From Reticulitermes speratus (lineage: Eukaryota > Arthropoda > Insecta > Blattodea > Rhinotermitidae), in contig JAJKFL010000026.1 of assembly GCA_021186555.1 (NCBI GenBank), positions 930,001 through 994,000 of the forward strand: a DNA stretch of 64,000 bases, given 5' to 3'. The notes beneath the pieces are model-generated. The model was not told the DNA's origin. It ran no database searches and worked only from the letters and a program-made list of their open reading frames with translations. Both the position numbers and the translations under genes were made by a program. Below, piece by piece: positions 55,748 to 64,000 of the stretch (position 1 is its first letter; each line of letters opens with the position of its first letter).

Positions 55748-56257
55748 TATATTTTGACAATAATTCTGCAGCCTCTGTATAAGAATCTGCGAAACATCGA
55801 GCCTGTTTATAAGGACTAGAGAAGGGCTTACACAGAGGACACAAGTCTGTTGCGATCTGACGTTGTGCCGATGGACTAGTGGCACCCGACGTTTCGAAAA
55901 ATCGTGTGACCTTCATTGCCAAGGGTAATTTTCCTTTCATTCCTTTCCCTTAAAGATAAATGCCACACAATTATTCGAAACGTCGGTAATAACACAGCTG
56001 TCACATCCTAAGCTACACCGCTGTAAGAACGTCAAATGTCACAGATAAGTGTACAGACATAGGCGGCGGTGGGCGTCGTGTTCTTTACTGAAAAGAGGAG
56101 CCACTGAACAAGACAGCCAGTCAGTCCATTCTGCGCTCTGGCTTAACGTAATTGTACTGACAGCGTACGTGCTGTGCTGACAGGCTGGGCAACTGCAGTG
56201 TGTTACTGGAAACATGTTCGTACTTTAACACTTTACAGACGAAGTGTAAACTGTTTC
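55748..56257. other. non-coding, repeat scraps
   Basis: GACGTTTCGAAAAATC near 55888 and TTCGAAACGTCGGTAATAAC near 55974 are inverted relative to each other and match a motif at 59413. No gene. Confidence 0.45.
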
Positions 56258-57012
56258 ATTTAAAGACACAGTTCGTACCGCGCAGTAAACACACTTTACA
56301 TAAATATTCAGTCCGTACCGAGCAGTAAACACACTTTACATAAATATTCAGTCCGTACCGCGCAGTAAACACACTTTACGTAAACATTCAGCTCGTACCG
56401 CGCAGTAAACACACTTTACATAAATATTCAGTCCGTACCGCGCAGTAAACACACTTTACATAAATATTCAGTCCGTACCGCGCAGTAAACACACTTTACA
56501 TAAATATTCAGTCCGTACCGAGCAGTAAACACACTTTACATAAATATTCAGTCCGTACCGCGCAGTAAACACACTTTACGTAAACATCCAGCTCGTACCG
56601 CGCAGTAAACACACTTTACATAAATATTCAGTCCGTACCGCGCAGTAAACACACTTTACATAAATATTCAGTCCGTACCGCGCAGTAAACACACTTTACA
56701 TAAACATCCAGCTCGTACCGCGCAGTAAACACACTCCGTCTCAGTTATACAAACCAGTCAGTTAATGCTGTACAGTGAAATAATCGCTGTTTGTTCTGAG
56801 ATCCACACAAAACACATAAATACAGTCCGTACCGCGCAGTAAACACACTCCGTCTCAGTTATACAAACCAGTCAGTTAATGCTGTACAGTGAAATAATCG
56901 CTGTTTGTTCTGAGATCCACACAAAACACATAAATACACTGTGTGGGCAGAACGTAGAATTTGTGAATGTTAAACGTGGTGGTACATATAGTAACCACTG
57001 GACTTTAAAGGT
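56258..57012 (-). repeat. array I of the 114-bp/40-bp satellite family
   Basis: Minus orientation. It is mostly 40-bp units (about eleven, 56270-56720), with TATTCAGTCCG and CATCCAGCTCG variants recurring in order, followed by only two 114-bp units. The outer terminus at 56935-57012 ends ACTTTAAAGG, followed by TTTAA. It shows the long-to-short unit ratio at its lowest. Confidence 0.96.
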
Positions 57013-57398
57013 TTAAGACTGTCAAATGGCTCAATTACGTTTAACTCTGGGCCAGTTCTGTGTCGAACTCAGTAAAAGGACTTCCGTCTTCTGGATTCTG
57101 GTAGCATGCCTCTCGGAAGAACTTACTGCCTTCTTCTTCAGGGTTGAAACTTGAGGTCAATATACCATATTGGTGGGAAAATTGGTGTCGAGACACAAGA
57201 CTACAAGATGTCAGAACTCAGGAGTCACACAGTCGAAATCACCGCGCCTAAATAATATGCAAATGAACATGACTGTTGTGTGACTTTCTCGTTTGTACCA
57301 ATAAACACGCGACTGATCAGACTAGGCAGTCCGAGTCACGAATTGACCGTGATTACGAAGAACATTCAGCCAGAAACTAAAAGTTAAAACACAAGCTC
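57013..57398. other. non-coding, no feature recognised
   Basis: Nothing identified. Confidence 0.4.
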
Positions 57399-57461
57399 TT
57401 GAAATCTGCGGTCTTCTGGGGTGTTACGCCACGTAACACCCCAGAAGACCGCAGATTTCAA
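57399..57461. repeat. perfect 30-bp inverted repeat with 3-base loop
   Basis: 57399-57428 (TTGAAATCTGCGGTCTTCTG, GGGTGTTACG) pairs exactly with 57432-57461. The arm sequence CCCCAGAAGACCGCA recurs at 59453-59468 and, diverged, at 62565-62580, so the hairpin is two inverted copies of one repeat end. Confidence 0.9.
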
Positions 57462-57539
57462 ACAACATCGCGGCGGAAGCCTGAAATGAACACAGGCTCT
57501 ATAATCGCCAGATTTTCAAAGCGCTGCCCCCCGGTTATA

Positions 57540-57660
57540 TTGCCAGTTCATTCCACTTCAAATTTGTGGTAGACGAAGTGGGCACTGGGACAGGATTTCC
57601 TCCTAGTAATTCAGTTTTCCCCTGTCAGTATCATTCCACCAATGCTCCACACCCGTATTT
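57540..57660 (+). mobile_element. SINE family 2 fragment
   Basis: AAATTTGTGGTAGACGAAGT, GGGCACTGGGACAGGATTTC and ATCATTCCACCAATGCTCCA match the body of 31490-31570. Head and 3' end are lost. Confidence 0.65.
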
Positions 57661-59394
57661 CTTTCATCTGTCACCGTTTCAATATAACTGTTTAGCAACA
57701 AACAGCGTCATTAAATAAAACATTTAAATACACACGCTAATTTTTTTTTTTCGTAAAATAAATCAGTTTTCAGGCGATAAACAATTGTCACTGCGTGCTA
57801 AAGACGTGTGTCTCGACAGAGACTTCAAAACACAAAGCATCTCTACTTACTTGGACTGGAGCTGTTTAGATCATTCCACCTGAGAGCGGAGTAGCTAACG
57901 GTGTGGCCGAACAGCGAGCTCTTGCTTTCGTAACGCCGTGTATCGTCCCCTCCCCAATCTGCCGACAGAGTACCCATGGTTCAAACATCGAAACACAACT
58001 GACACTTGTACTAGGGTTCTCTAAAAGTGAATGCAGTGACGTGAGTTTGGAATCTGCAGCTACTTACTGGACTTCCGACACTACAGGGTGTTATTTCTAC
58101 TGTCAAGGTGATAAGTGCAACAGAAAAACGAACAGGTTTAAGTCCGTGGTGATGGAACGTGAGAAGCTAAATAAGTAAATTAAATTAAGCACTGTCAAAA
58201 GCCACATTTCGTAAAAATCAATCAGTCTGAAGGTCGCTATCTCATTATGTCTACAGTCGCAGTTTGGTTAACAAAACGCGCTTCATGAAAATCGAGTGAG
58301 AGGTCAGGTGATCTCGGTGGCACAACTTGTAGCAGTCGGACCCGCGTACTTCAGACAGATTTCAATTTAAAGAAATTCTACCTCACAGGACGCTTATTCT
58401 GTTTCGGAAGCCATTTTGCGATACTGAAGACACAGCCACCTTGCGGCCAGAATTCACACTACACTGAAAATATATGCAAAGGTCTAGGCATCTTTAAGGG
58501 CCGAATTCAAACCTTGAAGATGAGACTATAAAGTTGTTTCGAAACGTCTAAACAAGAATTATTTCTTCCATAATGGACTTTACGTCGAGTTTATAGAGTT
58601 TATTTTTAATTTTCGGAAATTTACGTCTTTCTGCGAGTTGCTATAAATTTAGGGAGGTGGTCGTGGGGGTGGGGGGGGGTTTTGGAGGTCTTCGCACGTG
58701 TGAAAGTAATAGCAGATGGTGCGTAACCAAAGTAGGGCCTTATGTGGCCCGATAATTGCGTATAAACACGTGTACTGTGTGCAGACCTGCGGTACTGACT
58801 TGCAGACAAACAGCGTCACAAATGTCGAAAGTATGGATACGAATTCCTTTACTCAGACTTGTGGACAAACTCCAGTACTAACAACTTCACAATTCCCTCC
58901 CAGACACCAAAGTTACCACCTCTGCTGCGCTCTCAAACAGCACACTTCTCTGCACTTCATATTTGGCACTTCCCAAAACTCTACCAGCAATGCATATCAA
59001 TATTCGTTCCCTCGAATTCAGGCTTCCGCCGCGATGTTGATACCGAGAAGCCACTTTGCGTGCCTCTACCTCCCCCCACCCTCGCTTTCTTTTTATTCTT
59101 CATTCTTCTAATTTATTCATTTACATTTTTACTGTTGGTTTATTTTTAATTTATTTATCTAGCTTTATCCCTATATTTTCCTCCTTCACTCCCACGCTAT
59201 TCCATATCGTTTTTCCAACTGTCTTAGCTGTTTGCATTCTCGCTACCCCCAGCAGCTTTACGCTGTTTGTATCCACCCCTCTCTCACCCTCGTTCTACCC
59301 TATTGGCTGTCTTCACGCCTACTGATTGCTACCCTGCCGTACTTTCCAGAATCTACGTTAAAGGCTTTCTTTCCCACTCGGACTCCGTTAGGAT
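57661..59394. other. non-coding; unassigned open frames
   Basis: A 91-codon frame at 57903-58178 and overlapping frames at 58716-59533 show no domain that I recognise. At 58508-58552 a TTGAAGATGAGAC ... GTTTCGAAACGTCT segment resembles the ribozyme layout but with a changed core. A G-run lies near 58666-58679. Confidence 0.4.
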
Positions 59395-59475
59395 GGGACC
59401 GATACGTTGCCCCGAAACGTCGGTAAACAATTACCACACGAGGCTGCGTAATACCCCAGAAGACCGCATATTTCA
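59395..59475 (+). repeat. interspersed repeat fragment (GAAACGTCGG ... AGAAGACCGC)
   Basis: CCCCGAAACGTCGGTAAACA, ATTACCACACGAGGCTGCGT, AATACCCCAGAAGACCGCA. Parts recur at 57399-57461, at 62560-62603 (inverted) and at 55974. Its element class is unknown. Confidence 0.6.
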
Positions 59476-59599
59476 TTTGTCCCCTTCGTCCCGTAAGTTC
59501 CCGTGCCCCCTGACTATCATTCACCTGCATTAAGAACTTTACTTTTTAAAATGTTAAACAAAAAACTATTTGTGAAGGCTTAGCCTTACGTTGCGCTCG

Positions 59600-59645
59600 A
59601 ACGTGCCCGAACATGCCCGAACATGCCCGAACATGCCCGAATATA
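59600..59645 (+). repeat. 10-bp minisatellite, about 5 copies
   Basis: The unit is ACATGCCCGA; flanking units are ACGTGCCCGA and ATATACCC. Confidence 0.93.
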
Positions 59646-59971
59646 CCCACGTTACAGCTGTCCCTGTACTTACAGACTTTCCCCTTTTGTCGTGTGGTCC
59701 TGAGTTTTCCTTTCAAAAAATAGTTGGCTCCATTTTAAATCAATAGACATGCGACGTGCATCGTGATACAGAATTTTATCGTGAACTATAAAATATTTAT
59801 GTGACTTATACATTTGTTATAAAGAGGTTTGTATAGACGGTTATATTCTGTGAAAAAAAAGAAACTACTGTGAAGTTCGTGACAGCAGAGTGAAGAGTGA
59901 AGAGTGAAGAGTGTGTACGGTAAACTTGCACGGCGACTGGAAATAAAATTAAGTTTCAGAGAGAAAATATT
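59646..59971. other. non-coding spacer
   Basis: Contains a four-fold AGTGAAG repeat near 59889-59912. Nothing else recognised. Confidence 0.4.
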
Positions 59972-60215
59972 TAGTGTGGTAACTTATGTGTAATGGTAAG
60001 CTATGTGTAATGGTAACTTATGTGTAATGGTAAGCTATGTGTAATGGTAAGCTATGTGTAATGGTAAGCTATGTGTAATGGCAAGCTATGTGTAAAGGTA
60101 AGCTATGTGTAATGGTAAGCTATGTGTAATGGTAAGCTATGTGTAATGGTAAGCTATGTGTAATGGTAAGCTATGTGTAATGGTAAGCTATGTGTAATGG
60201 TAAGCTATGTGTAAT
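59972..60215 (+). repeat. 17-bp minisatellite, about 14 copies
   Basis: The unit is TAATGGTAAGCTATGTG, with TAACTTATGTG in the first few copies. Confidence 0.96.
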
Positions 60216-60307
60216 GGCCGGCGAGTTTCATGAAATAAACTAGCAATAAAATTAGCTGAACACATTGTGCAGAGAGATGAAAAGATTGAGTAGACAGTGC
60301 GGTTATG
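60216..60307. other. short spacer
   Basis: Unique sequence between two arrays. Confidence 0.4.
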
Positions 60308-61160
60308 TTGCAAATGTGTTTGTGTTTATGTTGTGATCCTGTGACATAAATGTGTTTATGTTGTGATCCTGTGACATAAATGTGTTTATGTTGTGATCCT
60401 GTGACATAAATGTGTTTATGTTGTGATCCTGTGACATAAATGTGTTTATGTTGTGATCCTGTGACATAAATGTGTTTATGTTGTGATCCTGTGACATAAA
60501 TGTGTTTATGTTGTGATCCTGTGACATAAATGTGTTTATGTTGTGATCCTGTGACATAAATGTGTTTATGTTGTGATCCTGTGACATAAATGTGTTTATG
60601 TTGTGATCCTGTGACATAAATGTGTTTATGTTGTGATCCTGTGACATAAATGTGTTTATGTTGTGATCCTGTGACATAAATGTGTTTATGTTGTGATCCT
60701 GTGACATAAATGTGTTTATGTTGTGATCCTGTGACATAAATGTGTTTATGTTGTGATCCTGTGACATAAATGTGTTTATGTTGTGATCCTGTGACATAAA
60801 TGTGTTTATGTTGTGATCCTGTGACATAAATGTGTTTATGTTGTGATCCTGTGACATAAATGTGTTATGTTGTGATCCTGTGACATAAATGTGTTTATGT
60901 TGTGATCCTGTGACATAAATGTGTTTATGTTGTGATCCTGTGACATAAATGTGTTTATGTTGTGATCCTGTGACATAAATGTGTTTATGTTGTGATCCTG
61001 TGACATAAATGTGTTTATGTTGTGATCCTGTGACATAAATGTGTTTATGTTGTGATCCTGTGACATAAATGTGTTTATGTTGTGATCCTGTGACATAAAT
61101 GTGTTTATGTTGTGATCCTGTGACATAAATGTGTTTATGTTGTGATCGTGTGACATAAAT
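60308..61160 (+). repeat. 30-bp minisatellite, about 28 copies, almost invariant
   Basis: The unit is TGTGTTTATGTTGTGATCCT followed by GTGACATAAA. Only one single-base deletion (near 60864) and end-unit changes are visible. The minus strand gives a 10-residue repeat frame (MSQDHNINTF) that is broken by the deletion into 184- and 151-codon pieces. This disruption without consequence argues against coding. Confidence 0.98.
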
Positions 61161-61359
61161 TTTTTACGTTTTGATTGTGTAACATAAATTGTTGGGCTTT
61201 GTTTATTCATCACAGGTCTAAACATTTCTCTGCAAAGTTTGTAAACGTCACAATAAAACGCTAACAATGCACTTTCACACACACAACTCATCTCTGCAAC
61301 TACCTACCTACCTATCTACCTACCTACCTACCTACCTAAATAACTCTACTCAGCAGATT
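61161..61359. repeat. spacer with (CTAC)n microsatellite
   Basis: CTACCTAC repeats at about 61299-61338 with one CTATCTAC. They precede a minus-strand LINE end and may be its tail. Confidence 0.7.
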
Positions 61360-61760
61360 CCTTCTTCAGCACCTGACGATTCCCCAACTACCCAAGATTT
61401 GCCTATATCTTATGGGAATCCTAATTTTCATTTCCATGTTCAAAACAGCTAGGAACTTATTCGTATCCTGAGCCAGATTAATCCATTCCATGGCATCCTA
61501 TCCCGTTTAATATCCATTTTAATATTACTACACATTTAAGTCCACCAAAATTCTGTAAGCATTTCTGTTTTCCCAAGTATGTGCCACAAAACTTCTCCTT
61601 GATTTCCTCGCCTCAGTAACAGTCAGTGAAAATTACAAATGATGAAAAGGGGCGTTATTGAATTCTCTCCAGTTTTTCTCATTTCCTCCCTCTTAGGCCC
61701 AACAATTCTTTCTCCACACTCTATTTGCCATAAGCCTAAACCAATTTCTCTTTCTGATAG
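61360..61760 (-). mobile_element. decayed non-LTR retrotransposon 3' end
   Basis: Plus-strand landmarks GTATCCTGAGCCAGATTAAT, TCCATTTTAATATTACTACA, TCCACCAAAATTCTGTAAGC, TGTGCCACAAAACTTCTCCT and TCCTCCCTCTTAGGCCCAA are in the order of the copies at 23510 and 30473. Many indels. Confidence 0.78.
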
Positions 61761-61889
61761 AACACAATACAAATAAAAGGGTAACTGACCTGACCAGGTA
61801 GTCTATTGGTGATATTCATTCAACTGTTTTTAGACAATTCGTAAACTTAAAGTTTAGATGTATTTAAGGTACTACAGTTTGCTACAGGA
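61761..61889. other. non-coding spacer
   Basis: Nothing recognised. Confidence 0.4.
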
Positions 61890-62140
61890 GACCTACAGAC
61901 TGCAGTAAGACAGACTGCAGTAAGGCAGACTGCAGTAAGACAGACTGCAGTAAGACAGACTGCAGTAAGGTAGACTGCAGTAAGACAGACTGCAGTAAGG
62001 CAGACTGCAGTAAGACAGACTGCAGTAAGGCAGACTGCAGTAAGACAGACTGCAGTAAGACAGACTGCAGTAAGACAGACTGCAGTAAGACAGACTGCAG
62101 TAAGGTAGACTGCAGTAAGACAGACTGCAGTAAGACAGAC
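61890..62140 (+). repeat. 15-bp minisatellite, about 16 copies
   Basis: The unit is ACTGCAGTAAGACAG, alternating with ACTGCAGTAAGGCAG and ACTGCAGTAAGGTAG. Minus-strand Leu-Gln-Ser-Val-Leu and Tyr-Cys-Ser-Leu-Ser frames are by-products of the 5-codon period. Confidence 0.97.
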
Positions 62141-63375
62141 TGACTCTGCCTACGACGAAAATCCAATTCAATTTTTATAACACAATTTCATAAAGCTGAC
62201 AGTTATACAGATAATTCCTTGCTACATGCTCTGATAATAGCACTTCTTTTAAACAGCAGATAAAACTGGATAAACGTCGGTCAAACAAACAGAAATCGTC
62301 GTAAATGTCTCAAGGATGAAGCATTACAGGCCTACTTTTTTCTACAATTAATTTCTACTCATAGAAAATTAAATTGACAAAGGAGAGAAGAAAAGGACGT
62401 CGAAGTGACAATATATTACCACAAAACAGGTTCAGAAGAGTCAACTTAAATGCTGAAATTGATCACAAAACGAAATTATAGGCTAAGATACTAGAAGTAT
62501 CAAAGGCAGGCACAGCGAGTGTCTCTGGTATGTGTCTCTTAAAGTAACCAAGACAAATGTAATCTGTGGTCTTCTGGGTAATTACACGTCGTCGTGTGGT
62601 AACCAAGGTTAACCAAGACAAATTAGCACTACTGGCTTTAACTTGACAGTGGTCAGTTTATTTCAGCATTTCCGGTATCATCGGACAAGTTGACCCAGTG
62701 AACGCCATTTGTGACCAATTGCACAGTCACCAAGACCCCTAAAGTACCTCAAAGTGCTCTCGTTTTGAATCTGACCTTCCATTAGGCTTTGAACTGAGTT
62801 ATTGTTTAACGTAAATCAGTTCTGAACACGATGCTGTGTATTAAATGACGCCTTTTGTCAAAACTCACATGTGTGTTAGAACTGCGACTATTACAGTACA
62901 GTTGAGCAGGTCAGTGCGAGCAGAACATACAGCGCCACATTTAGTGGCAAAAAGCAGCGATTTATGGTAATACAAATTTAAAAGCCTAGGACTCAAAAAC
63001 AGAAGTTTAACCTCCTGAATTCATCTCGCAAGTGAACACTCCGTGCGACCTGCTTATCACGAACACAAATTGTACACACACACACACAGAAGTCAGCGTT
63101 TATCACGTCTGTCATCAAGCTGACATACGCTCGCTCCAGTCTATATGACAATATCAGCGACATCGTACAGTACTGACATGAATTATTTGTTGACATTACG
63201 CATGCAAACATAACAATGACAAGCAGAAACCAAACTACACGGACCAAAATAAGCGTGTGAATAAAAATATGTTATATCGTTTAAATCTTCCTTGTATATG
63301 CTACATTGTACATACTGACATACAGTTCGTGTGAAATATAACAAGACGAGACTGATCATGGTGCGTGTGTATGAA
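62141..63375. other. non-coding, no certain feature
   Basis: A diverged copy of the 59395 repeat lies at 62560-62603. A (CA)n run lies near 63075-63088. No gene recognised. Confidence 0.4.
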
Positions 63376-64000
63376 AAGTGCGTTACAGTGCGTTATATGA
63401 TGATGGCACAACTTGTGTAAAAGTGCGATACAGTGCGTCATATGATGATGGCACAACTTGTGTAAAAGTGCGATACAGTGCGTCATATGATGGTGGCACA
63501 ACTTGTGTAAAAGTGCGATACAGTGCGTCATATGATGATGGCACAACTTGTGTAAAAGTGCGTCATAAGATGATGGCACAACTTGTGTAAAAGTGCGATA
63601 CAGTGCGTCATATGATGATGGCACAACTTGTGTAAAAGTGCGATACAGTGCGTCATATGATGATGGCACAACTTGTGTAAAAGTGCGATACAGTGCGTCA
63701 TATGATGGTGGCACAACTTGTGTAAAAGTGCGATACAGTGCGTCATATGATGGTGGCACAACTTGTGTAAAAGTGCGATACAGTGCGTCATATGATGATG
63801 GCACAACTTGTGTAAAAGTGCGTCATAAGATGATGGCACAACTTGTGTAAAAGTGCGATACAGTGCGTCATATGATGATGGCACAACTTGTGTAAAAGTG
63901 CGATACAGTGCGTCATATGATGATGGCACAACTTGTGTAAAAGTGCGTCATAAGATGATGGCACAACTTGTGTAAAAGTGCGATACAGTGCGTCATATGA
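63376..64000 (+). repeat. 45-bp minisatellite with 35-bp deleted units, running off the window
   Basis: The unit is GTGCGATACAGTGCGTCATA, TGATGATGGCACAACTTGTG, TAAAA (45 bp). At about 63558, 63808 and 63938 a 35-bp unit lacking the GATACAGTGC part appears. TGATGG/TGATGA variants and the short units recur in the same order, so blocks of several units have been copied. It continues beyond 64000. Confidence 0.97.

Noticed and set aside
57903..58178. 91-codon open frame as a small gene
   Set aside because: Composition and length are compatible with chance, and no domain, signal or repeat relative was recognised.
60303..61291. Minus-strand MSQDHNINTF repeat frames as a coding sequence
   Set aside because: They follow from a 30-bp tandem repeat; a one-base deletion breaks the frame without any sign of selection.

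Overview
This window is intronic and repeat-dominated DNA of an arthropod, most likely an insect. It holds one recognisable host coding element: an internal exon of the homeobox gene Distal-less (Dll/Dlx) on the minus strand at 31929-32110. The exon carries homeodomain residues 1-44, has consensus splice sites at both ends, and stops at the Q44/V45 intron position known from Dlx genes. The neighbouring Dll exons were not found, so much or all of the window may be Dll intron. The arthropod assignment rests on the Dll sequence, the intron-exon structure and the retroposon families. The LINE tails and tRNA-derived SINE types remind me of cockroach or termite genomes, but that is only an impression.

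Roughly 40% of the window (about 27 kb by adding up spans) is tandem repeat. The largest family is a 114-bp unit with a related 40-bp unit, forming nine arrays (A-I): + strand at 6319-8990, 11349-12552, 27912-29183 and 33597-35248; - strand at 21333-22649, 25074-27425, 38709-39861, 50618-54633 and 56258-57012. Eight of the nine keep the same outer terminus, with an imperfect hairpin and, in several copies, an adjacent TTAA (best copy TTAA-CCCTCTAAAGCC). All have a different, AT-rich inner boundary. They look like variable-length terminal repeats of a piggyBac-type or foldback-type element rather than plain satellite DNA. Unrelated minisatellites (units of 10-51 bp and 102 bp) fill much of the rest: 903-1890, 4430-4945, 15072-15611, 16903-17191, 19524-19797, 20330-20545, 40905-42055, 42930-43834, 45195-46445, 48175-49170, 59972-60215, 60308-61160, 61890-62140 and 63376-64000.

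A second system is a set of short foldback elements (9999-10549, 13382-13591, 18083-18612, 36796-37278, 49200-49620, 55475-55747). Most carry in each arm a motif matching the type I hammerhead ribozyme core (CTGANGA, stem II, GAAA, a short palindromic stem III, then UA at the cleavage site). Compensatory differences between copies support the fold. The short palindromic stem III recalls the dimer-acting hammerheads of Penelope-like elements and retrozymes.

The remainder is ordinary insect repeat: decayed 3' ends of one non-LTR retrotransposon family (3240, 15615, 22960, 23510, 30473, 42440, 49620, 61360), five tRNA-derived SINE families, two mariner-like TA-flanked MITEs (18637, 37088), and microsatellites. 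No intact transposase or reverse transcriptase is present. The long open frames in the window are by-products of tandem repeats.
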